The position numbers and the translations under genes were made by a program. This document shows positions 9,940-18,140 of a stretch of DNA of 25,050 nucleotides, one piece after another; position 1 is the first letter of the stretch, and each line of letters opens with the position of its first letter. This DNA is from Chara braunii (Eukaryota; Streptophyta; Charophyceae; Charales; Characeae), in the NCBI GenBank assembly GCA_003427395.1, contig BFEA01000466.1, positions 1,235,988 through 1,261,037 of the forward strand. The letters run 5' to 3'. The notes beneath the pieces were generated by a model. It was not told the DNA's origin. It saw only the letters and a list, made by a program, of their open reading frames with translations, and did not search any database.

Positions 9940-9956
9940 GTACTCCACGGGAGTAC
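9940..9956. other. Minimal array hairpin (perfect 6-bp stem, CACGG loop)
   Basis: GTACTC-cacgg-GAGTAC is the cleanest instance of the shared apex. A near copy lies at 9886-9902 (GTACCCCACGGGAGTAC); both are followed by CGGAT and lie 54 bp apart. Confidence 0.7.
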
Positions 9957-10101
9957 CGGATCAGTCTTGGATTTATCTGGTAAGTCAACAGAGAAGACGC
10001 ACGGCATCTTCTCGTCATTGATGTATGCATGTCAAAAACAACTAGTTAGGTGGATGGCTGGGTAGTTCGCACGGCGAGTACCCTTTTAGTCATTCCATGC
10101 A

Positions 10102-10142
10102 GGCAGCGTGACGACCCCAACGGAGGCCTCCATCATACTGCC
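10102..10142. other. Last array hairpin
   Basis: GGCAG...ACTGCC outer arms, with an apex of GACGACCCCAACGGAGGCC. A preceding hairpin GGGTAGTTCGCACGGCGAGTACCC lies at 10060-10083. Confidence 0.5.
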
Positions 10143-10653
10143 TTTGTTTTTTCAAGACCATGCAGGCTAGGTTCCTTCTCGGCTCTCTTCCTAGGTTCCT
10201 TTTCCTGACTTCAGACAGATTTTCAATTCAAGCATATAATACTTTTACTTTTGATATTAAGGTCCTGAAGAAAAGGCATAAACAGTATATCACACAATTA
10301 CACATGCAGTTCGATAGAAGGGTGTAACTTGTAAGGGTATATGGAAAATAATGAAGCGTGCGTACCTTATGGTTCCCTGCCTCCAGAGTTCCTCCTGAAC
10401 TCCGGCAGAGCTCCCGCAATCGTCCAGTTTTATCTCTGTTTGGTCATCCTTTTCCACAAAACAGACTTTTCAATTAGAGAGGTCGTACTATTTCGGATAG
10501 CTTGTGAAAACATAGGGGAATGAGGGAATTAGATCATGGAGGAGGTAGGCTCCGACATACGGTGACGATGTCCTTTCTCCTCTCCAACACCCCACATCTC
10601 TTCCGTTCTGACCCCTGCTTATTTCATGGTGTTTCAATAGCAAAACAATCAAC

Positions 10654-10710
<57 letters not shown>

Positions 10711-10735
10711 TTATAATAATAATAAATAATAATAG
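10654..10735. repeat. (AAT)n microsatellite
   Basis: About 80 bp of nearly uninterrupted ATA/TAA trinucleotide repeat. Confidence 0.95.
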
Positions 10736-11349
10736 TAATATTGTTGGTAACATTTTGTCAAAATATCTTGAATCACTTTTTAATGAGCAATCAATCAATG
10801 NNAAGAGGGAAAGCGTCTTATTGATGCATCACTTNTCAGAAGTCTCCCCTNCGTTTTCCATTTCCTTCTACCCCTTTGTTTCCCCCTCANAGTCCTGAGT
10901 ACAGTCTCCCTCTCGCTGCTCAGCACGCCTGCACTTTAGTACCNTGTGTGTGTATGNTTGTTACCCAGTTTANTTGCAAGGNCGTTCGGNCGCATGCTTG
11001 NTGCCCTGCNTACACANCCTTTGNCTGNNAGTGCCTTGCTGCTTGGCGGCGACATTCGTTGTTTAATGCCAGTGTATGGATGAGGTGGCAATGTTGCATT
11101 ATTAGTGGTCTGTGGCCTCTTTTCACTGCGCGGCCTCAATGATGAGTGCGCCCAGGCGCAACAACCCCCGCCCCGGGCTCAACGGCCTGCCACAGTTGCC
11201 TCTCCTGAAATGACCTTAGGTGAGGACCAGGCTACTCTTCAACTAGACTAGCTTACTGCAATTATCTGTGACCCACGTCCCTCGCTGTCATTTAGACCTG
11301 CCTTCTCTTAAGGCGGCCATAAGGCAATCAGGGGTCACAAGTCATTATA

Positions 11350-11405
11350 TCAATAATAATAATAAAAATAATAATAATAATAAAAAATAATAATAATAAA
11401 AATAA
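11350..11405. repeat. (AAT)n microsatellite, interrupted
   Basis: AATAAT repeats with AAAATA interruptions. Confidence 0.9.
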
Positions 11406-11473
11406 CGAAACTGTTTTTGATTTCACAGAACCAGATGCAGATCCCAAGGCTTGGCCCTTAGTCCCCCTCTTAC

Positions 11474-11923
11474 GTGTGTACAGTGTCTGTGTTAACCCTT
11501 AGAGTTGAACTCGTGACCCGTATTTTTATAACAGTTGATAAGTCGCACCTGTCACAATCTCGAAAGGTCAAGGTCGTAGCTGCTATAGTTCTGAAGGGTC
11601 AAATTCACAGACTTCCAGAAGACCCGGAAGTAACCCGTCAATCGTCGCTTGCGGTAGAACAACTGCAAACGGGCGGGCGCGTAATCTGTCATGCTGAGTC
11701 TGTGGTACCCAGCCCTGACTTCATCAAAGTCCAGTTCGGCAATGTACCGTATGGGATTGTGCATACTCAGATCCCGAAGAAAAGGAGGCAGATCAATGAG
11801 ATACAGAAGTGTAAATCGAGAGGCAGTGTCCAGTCATTTATTCATCCTCAATTGAAGCCATGCGGAAACGTTACCTGTGTGACTGAGTTTGTCTGTCCAC
11901 CTGTTCGTATGCATGTGAAGTGA
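11474..11923 (+). CDS. Exon-like open frame, paralogous unit copy 1, first block
   Basis: A 149-codon frame without stops. It has no clear ATG at its start, so it is treated as an open stretch rather than a whole gene. Residues about 100-125 contain QINEIQKCKSRGSVQSFIH. The second unit at about 13255-13320 encodes the similar QTNEFPKYKSRGSTQPFIH in one frame. Similarity at the protein level between two diverged copies is better evidence for coding than length alone. I do not recognise the family. The frame could be internal to a multi-exon gene continuing through 12328 and 12372-12529, with an AAT-bearing intron between, but no donor after 11923 could be fixed. Confidence 0.3.
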   Translation: MCTVSVLTLRVELVTRIFITVDKSHLSQSRKVKVVAAIVLKGQIHRLPEDPEVTRQSSLAVEQLQTGGRVICHAESVVPSPDFIKVQFGNVPYGIVHTQIPKKRRQINEIQKCKSRGSVQSFIHPQLKPCGNVTCVTEFVCPPVRMHVK

Positions 11924-11961
11924 GATCGAAGGCGAGTCCGTCTGTAATTATGAACACAAAT

Positions 11962-11998
11962 GATATAATAAATAAATTAAATAACAATAATAATAATA
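11962..11998. repeat. (AAT)n microsatellite between exon-like blocks, copy 1
   Basis: A short AAT/AAC tract lies just before the segment TAAAATGAATTGAACGG. The homologous place in copy 2 carries the much longer tract at 13678-13755. Confidence 0.85.
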
Positions 11999-12171
11999 CT
12001 CGAACTCATAAAATGAATTGAACGGTAGCGGACATCAGAAACCAAGCAGCATCATACATATGGAAATAGACCGTTGTGTCGCCGTATCAAAAGGCCGGAT
12101 TGCATCACGAGTTTCATCAACTTAAGAATTCAGCAAAGGTTCATGAGTGATGTTGTTTGAGCAATCTCTTT

Positions 12172-12328
12172 ATCAAAGAACCAATGTCAACAACCTACCA
12201 GGCGCCCAGCAAACAGACTGCAAATGACAGATCATATCTAGTAGACTATTTACAATGTTGTTGGCGACTTCAGCCTCTCCCCGAGGTACGGGCAAATCTT
12301 GACCAAGGTCGATCGCCTCAGGCACCAG
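12172..12328 (+). CDS. Exon-like segment, unit copy 1, ends at CACCAG|GTATGT
   Basis: The last 18 codons before the donor read SPRYGQILTKVDRLRHQ in the frame that joins to the next exon. The matching place in copy 2 (ending 14069) reads SSPKLGQISANADHLKHQ. At the nucleotide level the two align from AAAGAACCA (12177) to CACCAG (12328). In copy 1 an extra base and tandem TAG codons near 12241 break the reading frame upstream, so this copy is probably a pseudogene. The 5' limit is approximate. Product unknown. Confidence 0.35.
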
Positions 12329-12371
12329 GTATGTCTCTTGTCTCAATTACAACCTTGTTCTCATCACACAG
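12329..12371 (+). other. Candidate 43-nt intron, copy 1
   Basis: It starts GTATGT after CACCAG and ends CACACAG after a pyrimidine-rich stretch. Removing it joins CAC CAG to GTG CCA in phase 0. Copy 2 has the same arrangement in 44 nt (14070-14113). Confidence 0.4.
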
Positions 12372-12529
12372 GTGCCATTTGCACCTCAAGGACCACCATA
12401 CGCCATATCCAGCCTATTCTACCCAACTATCCCACTTACAGCTGTGTTCACACAGCAGGCTCACTTTAACTCTCGACAACTAATGTACATGACTGTCAAC
12501 ACCATAGCCAACCTTTCTTTATGTACCAG
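12372..12529 (+). CDS. Candidate 158-nt exon, copy 1
   Basis: It is bounded by ...CACACAG on the left and TACCAG|GTATGT on the right. The 52 codons are open and have ordinary composition, beginning VPFAPQGPPYAISSLFYPTI and ending TVNTIANLSLCT, phase 0 in and phase 2 out. I do not recognise the domain. A matching start (ATACCATGANCACC against GTGCCATTTGCACC) follows the copy 2 intron before that copy dissolves into AAT repeats. The composition and two-sided splice consensus are what support it; no full gene can be assembled here. Confidence 0.4.
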
Positions 12530-12648
12530 GTATGTATCTTCACGTCATCATCACCATTATCCTTCTCTCTCTCCCTGTGTCTTTGTAGGTCTGTTTGTTT
12601 GTGTTTGCCTGTTTGTTTGATTGTGCCCGATTATGCGTGTGACTGTGT

Positions 12649-12748
12649 GTCTGATTTGTGCCAGACTCTTTGTCTGACTGTGCCAGACTGCGCGTCTGAC
12701 CGTGCCAGGCTGTGTGTCTGACCGTGCCAGGCTGTGTGTCTGACTATC
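12649..12748. repeat. 22-bp minisatellite
   Basis: TCTGACCGTGCCAGGCTGTGTG recurs at 12673, 12695, 12717 and, truncated, 12739. A diverged unit starts at 12650. Confidence 0.85.
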
Positions 12749-13090
12749 TTCTTTCTCTTTCCCTTCGTTTTCCTCTCCTTTTCCTTCTCCTTCTTCTTTC
12801 TACCTTCCCCTTCTTCCTTCTCTTTCTCCTTCTTCTACTTCTGCGTGTGCATCTTCACGAGCCTCTCCTACTCTCTCTCATTCTCTTGTCCATTTTCTGT
12901 CTTGTCTGTCTATTCTACTTATCTGTCTGTGGCCGTTTGTCTTGCCTGCGTCCGTCTGTTTCTGTTTATCTATTCTCTTTTCCCACTCCTTTGCTATCTT
13001 TAATACTCACTCCAACACACATGCATGCTCACCTCATCTATGTCTCTCTCCCCCACTTTCCTTACACTCACACTCTCATGCACGCCCATG
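12749..13090. other. Pyrimidine-rich low-complexity stretch, no gene seen
   Basis: CTT/CTC/TCT-rich on the plus strand, with long Leu/Ser/Phe-only frames that are compositional. It may be intronic to the exon-like unit upstream. Confidence 0.5.
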
Positions 13091-13254
13091 GGTGAGGCAA
13101 GTGGTGGACTAGACTGTACTGCTGCCGCAGTACGACCTTGGTAGGATAGCAGTGAGTCCACAGTCAGTCAACGGTAAGGTCCAGTCAGTCCCAATCAGGT
13201 CCAGCAAGTATCACAGGGAACTGTGAGCATCATGGGCTGATGGCAAAAGGGCAG

Positions 13255-14069
13255 ACCAACGAGTTTCCGAAGTATAAGTCAAGAGGCAGCACCCAACCTT
13301 TCATTCATTCCTGCGGAAACCATGTGGAAACGCCGCCACAACGACTTGTGCAAGGAGGTCTGCAGTGTGCCTGAAGTCGAAGTGGGCCAGGAGAGCTTAA
13401 CATAGCGATAGCGTAGAGGCAGCCATAGCTGCCATAGCTGCAGTCGGTGTGTGTGTGTTGTGTGAGTGTTCGGAGTGATACGTGTGGGATACCAAGGGTG
13501 ATCCGGTGTGTGAACAGTGAGTTGTTTGGGCGCTGAGCTGCCACAGTCAGTTGAAAGCGAACTCTTATCTGGGTATTATATCTCTGAGTACTAAGTGGGC
13601 GTATGTCGCCGGTTTGCTGTGTTGCTGTTTATACGCATGAAAAGTGTGAATGAGACGAATCTGATTACAATATCAATTAATAATAAAATAATTAATAATA
13701 ATAATAATAATAATAAAATAACAATAATAATAATGATAACAATAATAATTAAAATGAGCGATAGCGACCCTCAGCAATCAATCAGCATCATACATATAAG
13801 ACCAGATGGTCTTGACCTTGAACCAACAGCAGATCTGTATCACCAGATTCACCAAATAAGCGCACACCAAGTGTTCATAATTGACATTGCTGAAATAGTC
13901 CCATCCTCATCATCAACGAAGAACCAGAGTGGACATCCTATCTGGCGCTCGATGCCCAGACTACATGTGGCAGATCCTATCTAGCCTATACTACGAAGCC
14001 TCTGATGACGTCAACAGCTCCCCGAAGTTGGGGCAGATCTCGGCCAATGCCGATCACCTCAAGCACCAG
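13255..14069 (+). pseudogene. Exon-like unit, paralogous copy 2
   Basis: It aligns to copy 1 in two blocks. In the first, 13276-13335 against 11812-11875, both carry AGAGGCAG...GCGGAAAC...GGAAACG or a close variant. In the second, 13756-14069 against about 12010-12328, both share AGCAGCATCATACATAT or AATCAGCATCATACATAT, GAACCA, ATCCTATCTAG or ATCATATCTAG, and CACCAG|GTATGT. The frame before the donor encodes CPDYMWQILSSLYYEASDDV and then SSPKLGQISANADHLKHQ. Continuity to an upstream start is not visible, and the following exon is interrupted by AAT repeats from about 14184. It is probably a decayed duplicate of an unknown gene. Confidence 0.35.
13678..13755. repeat. (AAT)n microsatellite, copy 2 position
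   Basis: An interrupted AAT/AAC tract at the homologous position of the copy 1 tract (11962-11998). Confidence 0.9.
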
Positions 14070-14113
14070 GTATGTANTCCGTATCACTCCCAACCTCGAC
14101 CTCTCACACACAG
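14070..14113 (+). other. Candidate 44-nt intron, copy 2
   Basis: GTATGT at the start and CACACACAG at the end, between the same flanking words as in copy 1 and one base longer. Confidence 0.4.
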
Positions 14114-14183
14114 ATACCATGANCACCGAAGACTGCCATGCGCCCNCTTTGCTTCCCCAAGTTTATAGGGGTATTATCACAGA

Positions 14184-14355
14184 AAATAATAATAATAATA
14201 CTAATCATAATAAAATAATAATAATATTAAATAATAATAAATAATAATATTTCAATAATAGCGATAATAATAATAAGAATAAGAATAATATNAAAAATAA
14301 TACTTATTACTAGTAATAATACTAAAATAATAATAATAAATAATAATAACAATAC
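14184..14355. repeat. (AAT)n microsatellite, long and interrupted
   Basis: About 170 bp of AAT-rich repeat with CTA, GAT and AAG interruptions, directly after the truncated second exon of copy 2. Confidence 0.9.
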
Positions 14356-14467
14356 TAAATGTATACAAGCAACGTTTTCAGTCANGTACAGACAGAGTAA
14401 CGACGCATCATCCTCGGGGAATCAGTCGCNCAGTCCATGAGTCACCTCGGCAAACCTTTCTCTCTCT

Positions 14468-14810
14468 CACACTCAAACGTGCACACACTCACGCCCACAC
14501 CTATACAATTGTACACACACTCACACACACTCACATACACACGCACANNNNNNNNNNNNNNNNNNNNNNNNNNNNNNNNNNNNNNNNNNNNNNNNNNNNN
14601 NNNNNNNNNNNNNNNNNNNNNNNNNNNNNNNNNNNNNNNNNNNNNNNNNNNNNNNNNNNNNNNNNNNNNNNNNNNNNNNNNNNNNNNNNNNNNNNNNNNN
14701 NNNNNNNNNNNNNNNNNNNNNNNNNNNNNNNNNNNNNNNNNNNNNNNNNNNNNNNNNNNNNNNNNNNNNNNNACACACACACACACATACACACACACAC
14801 ACACTCCATC
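14468..14810. repeat. (AC)n microsatellite interrupted by an assembly gap
   Basis: CACACACTCAC-type repeat on both sides of 225 Ns (14548-14772). The gap is almost certainly unresolved repeat, and translations through it are meaningless. Confidence 0.9.
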
Positions 14811-14967
14811 GATAGGATGAGCAAAAACAGAATGAGTCTTCTGCTGAAACGGGGAAATATACACTCCCACTCTTTGATTTTGCTCACTCTGTCGATCCGA
14901 GCACCGCGCGGCGATGGGCGGGTTGGAGACTTAGCTGTTGGCCAAGGTTGGGGACTTTTCGTCCCCC

Positions 14968-15029
14968 TCTCCCCCCTCTCTCTCTCTCTCACTCTCTCTC
15001 TCTCTCTCTCTACACACTCACTCACACGC
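14968..15029. repeat. (CT)n microsatellite grading into CACT repeat
   Basis: CTCTCTCT runs followed by CACTCACTCACACGCACA. Confidence 0.9.
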
Positions 15030-15253
15030 ACATGTACATAGCCATGTTCTAGCGGTAGATTCATCAGACTCTGCCTGTCGTACTGATGGAAATAGTGGGA
15101 GGGAAGTTGCGGGGTAGAAGACTTACTTGTATTTTTCTCCCTCGCCGTCGTCATCGTCGTCGTTAGTTCGTCGCTCCTCTCAATTCGCCACGACACCGAG
15201 AATACAGCGGGAGACACGACGGGCGCAGTCACCCAATCCAACAGGCCGGGTGG

Positions 15254-15297
15254 ATGACCAGCCCACCTCACGAGGCCACCAGCGGCGGCACGGCCAG
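15254..15297 (+). CDS. Candidate first coding exon
   Basis: An ATG in a fair context (GGTGGATGA) opens MTSPPHEATSGGTA and runs into CAG|GTGAGTAC, a near-perfect splice donor at 15298, followed by a long pyrimidine-rich stretch. The sequence 15140-15253 upstream could be 5' UTR. If the direct repeat is an LTR extending left of 15749, this exon would lie in or just before it. No second exon was identified, so this rests on a start and a donor only. Confidence 0.2.
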
Positions 15298-15303
15298 GTG
15301 AGT

Positions 15304-15748
15304 ACTGTTTTCTCCACGTTCTTCTGTCTTCTCCTCCTCCTCCTTTTCCTCCTTCTTCTTTCTCTTCTTCTTCCTCTTCTTATTCTTCGCGCACGCCCCC
15401 TTTCNCCCTCCTACAGACNNTGTTCCCCTTCTCTTTNGNGCGCCCATCTTCCTACTTTCTCTTCCTCTCCTTCTCCTCCTTCTCCTCCTTCTCCTCTCCT
15501 TCTTACGCCCCCTTCGTTCGCGCGACCTTTCTGCTTTGCATAGCCATNTTTGTTTCCTGCGCGTACCTTTTTGCCAACTCGCACTATCTTCCCCCGCCCC
15601 CTTTCGATTNTCTTCCTCGCGCATTCGTTGTCGACTTGCGTCACNTTTGCGCGATCCTCCCCTCATTGCTGTTCTCCCTCCTTATTCTCCTTCCCCATCC
15701 TCTTCTTCTTCTTCTTCATGCTTGTTGGACTGCTTGCGCTCTTCCCTT
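15304..15748. other. Pyrimidine-rich low-complexity stretch
   Basis: CTT/CTC repeats with several Ns, giving long but purely compositional Ser/Leu frames on one strand and Arg/Lys/Glu frames on the other. No gene is seen. Confidence 0.6.
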
Positions 15749-16350
15749 GCGCGACTTCCTTTGCTATCCCTTGCGCATGGCTTATCCCTCGCTCCCTCCT
15801 CCTCTGCTTTCCGCTCCTCGCTGCGCTCTTCTTCTGCTTCCCGATTGCTTTTCCTTCTACGCCCGTCTCTCCCCAGTCGCGCCCCCTCCGCGCAGTTGCC
15901 TTCTCGTCATTCATCTCCCTCATTTTCCAGCTATGTGAGCTGCTACGCGCGCGCTTACCTCGGAGTGCGCTCAACCCAAGTATGTGGGCCAGTGTTCCGG
16001 ACGGTGTGCTCGAAGTTGTTTTCGTGAAAATGAATTTGGCGGATTATTAAGGCCGAATTCACTGAAAGTGTGTTAACAGGTAGCAGCCCGGGGATAAAAA
16101 GAAATGATAAAAGAAAGAAAAAGAAAAAGAAAAAGAAAAAAAACGAATCTAACTAATAATATAGAATAAATAAATAAATTAAGAGAAAAGAATTTAACTA
16201 CCAACTACTATTTACCTGCCAAATGTAATGCCCTCGTTTTTCAGAGGGCTAACTAACACTAACTCTAACTACTTTCGATCTTGAGGTCACGGGTTCGAGC
16301 CCCGGCCTTATCGTGACAGGGTGAAATTGTAGCGGAGCTCCTTGTCAAAA

Positions 16351-16434
16351 GGAGCTAGCTCGGAGTTCGGGCAGACTCGATCCCTATATCCTTACCTTCT
16401 CAGTCTGGTCCTCTAACCTACTCAGCTAGCTCCC
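16351..16434 (-). repeat. tRNA-like sequence in the right repeat copy, stems decayed
   Basis: This is the counterpart of 603-686. The outer stem keeps about 10 pairs, and the inner stem has lost pairs (AGTCTGGTC instead of AGTCTGCCC). The stems are therefore not maintained by compensatory change, which argues against a functional RNA in this copy. Confidence 0.4.
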
Positions 16435-17237
16435 ATATCAAGAATATAGGGAGCAACTTTGCTATGTATAGAGTATTGGCTCAGCCCAACTAGCGGCCTG
16501 AGCCTGTTTCTAAGTGTGTACGTGTGTATGCCCGCTGGTCAGCATACCTGTCTGAGTGCTCGTCGGCTTTAGTGTGTGTGTGACCCACAGGGGTACTTGA
16601 TTCACCGGTAGGCCTGAAGAGTCGGTACTTACCTGCGGCTGTGACATTGAGGGTTGCAGTAGGGAAAACACTCAAGTAACGGGTATGTAGGTATCACACC
16701 AGTAGAGGTAGATGTGCGCGGCACTCGAGGCCGCGCGAAGGAAGACAACAGTTGACATTTCTAGAGGCTCAACACTGATCACCGCCGCTTGGCGCGGTGT
16801 GGCACATTTCTATTGGCTGCCGTGGCCGCGCGGCCGGGGCTTATATTATTATTTTTAATCCGCTTTCGAGCTTACGGCGGCGCGACCAGTAGATACTTCC
16901 GTACCGGTCAGTCTGACGCCTCTGGACTCAATCTAATTCATTTTTCCCTTACTGCCTGTACCTTTGACTGATTTAGATCGTGGTCGATGTATCCCGCACG
17001 ACCTTTTCTAGTCTTCATCCAACCCTCCGGCTCTCGCGGCCGACGACTTTTAATTTTTATCAACCCTTACCTGTTGTGTATGTGTCGTATTACTGCATAT
17101 GATCGTCTAGAAACCTCGGCCTCAACGGTCGAGAAGTTTGCTTCACAGCACCGAGCCAAAAAAAAATTCTCACTTTTTACTCCAGAGTGTCTCGAGCACG
17201 GGTACAGTCGTTGATACTGTATCATATGCAAAATCAT

Positions 17238-17267
17238 GAGCAAATACCCTTGTAAGGGTGTTTGCTC
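17238..17267. other. Terminal hairpin of direct repeat, right copy
   Basis: Same 12-bp stem as at 1490-1519. The difference from the left copy is confined to the loop (CTTGTAA side), and the stem is intact. The repeat ends six bases later at the LINE junction. Confidence 0.6.
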
Positions 17268-17273
17268 CGACAG

Positions 17274-17838
17274 CGCGACCATTGCCAAGTGAACCCAAGA
17301 CTATCGGGATTAAGAGTACGATACATATATGTGAGATTTTGTTATTTCATAAAGGAGAGTATAGCATCATTCTGAATTCGGAAAACCTTGTTGGAGTCCA
17401 GACCAAGATTTAAAGTGGAGTTCCAGTCCCCTATCATTATGAGATTCTCAGTATCTGGGATGATATCAGGCAGGTCAATAAAAAAAATAATCCTGGTAGG
17501 GTATTCTACCCCAGCATATACTGTCATGAGAGATCATTCCTCATCAACAACTGTAAGTTTCATCCATGTTCATCAGCCCTCTGAATCACAACAGGAATCT
17601 ATGATGTCAACCTCTAAATTGTTATCAATTGGGATGGCGACTCCCCCTGCATCCCCACTGCATGAGACCAAATTTGAGGGTACTCTAGTTTAAAATGTCG
17701 CCCATTTTCTTAGATCTTGGTCTTCTGAAGCCCAATAATTTTGACCTTTTGGGACTGTATCACGGAAGCTACACGTTATCTTTTATATCTATCATTTTGA
17801 TCACCCAAACCACGAACGTTCCAAGTTGCCAATTTGAT
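17274..17838 (-). pseudogene. Broken LINE ORF2: APE-type endonuclease domain
   Basis: Read on the minus strand, it starts with the signature IKLATWNVRGLG (17838), continues to KVKIIGLQKTKI (about 17745-17712), then MTVYAG (17527), IMIGDWNSTLNLGLDSN (about 17440-17390) and YRTLNPDSLGFTWQ (about 17320-17282). These correspond to the N-terminal motif, the LQETK catalytic motif, the Y motif, GDFN and the late FTW motif of AP-like endonucleases that nick target DNA for target-primed reverse transcription. It is dead: there are several in-frame stops and at least one frameshift near 17650, the catalytic Glu is Lys (LQKTK), and GDFN is GDWN. It ends abruptly at 17274, where the direct repeat begins, so no reverse transcriptase follows. 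Confidence 0.85.
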
Positions 17839-18140
17839 ACCATCCTTGGTTTCTGAGCCGCTGTATTGGATGTAGACAACTTCTTTTTTTGAGTCCACTG
17901 AAGAAGAAGCTACAGGCAACACGCATTCCCCTACCATAAAATTAAGATTTATTCCCACCCTCCTTTTCAGGAGAGTTTTGACAAAGGAGTCTGTCAAAAT
18001 CAACGCCCGGATGTAAGACAAGGTCAACCAATTTGGAACAGTTTGTGCGGTGAGTCCCGAACGAGTTTGATACCCTTCCAGATGTCAGATTGTGGTGAGG
18101 TAAGATGTGTCAACTCTACCCAATAGATCTTAAGATCATC

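Larger units (their letters stand above)
8553..10142. repeat. Array of ~20 imperfect hairpins with a shared apex in ~400-bp tandem units
   Basis: About one inverted repeat occurs per 80 bp. The apical core approximates GACTC-CACGG-GAGTC or TACTC-ACCCGG-GAGTA, while the outer stem differs from hairpin to hairpin and still pairs. Higher-order units of ~390-404 bp are visible: 9115, 9207, 9335, 9384 and 9436 correspond to 9517, 9611, 9728, 9775 and 9825. A more diverged unit covers about 8700-9098. No open frame spans it. The strongest hairpins are listed individually. Confidence 0.75.
10143..11473. other. No recognisable gene; microsatellite-bearing spacer
   Basis: Apart from the AAT tracts at 10654-10735 and 11350-11405, I see no motif or credible coding frame. 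10800-11035 carries many single Ns, showing poor assembly. Confidence 0.4.
15749..17273 (+). repeat. Long direct repeat, right copy (LTR-like)
   Basis: This is the second copy of 1-1525. Its right end (...CCGACA then GCGCGACC) abuts LINE endonuclease coding sequence on the minus strand, so the boundary is sharp. Its true left end cannot be fixed because the left copy is cut off at base 1. The sequence immediately left of 15749 is pyrimidine-rich CTT/CTC repeat and may belong to the same element. A purine-rich string followed by TTGCGGGG near 15098-15112 could be a polypurine tract and LTR start, but that is only a guess. Confidence 0.85.

Noticed and set aside
8553-10142. CRISPR array
   Set aside because: Repeats are palindromic with variable stems, spacing is irregular, there are no identical direct repeats with unique spacers, and the context is eukaryotic.
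12749-13095. 127-codon Leu/Phe-rich frame suggesting a membrane protein
   Set aside because: Pyrimidine-rich simple sequence gives hydrophobic frames by composition alone.
14437-15271. Long frames crossing the N gap
   Set aside because: Most of their length is unknown residues or AC-repeat translation.
15268-15666. Arg/Lys/Glu-rich minus-strand frame resembling a nuclear protein
   Set aside because: It is the complement of CTT/CTC repeats and contains Ns.
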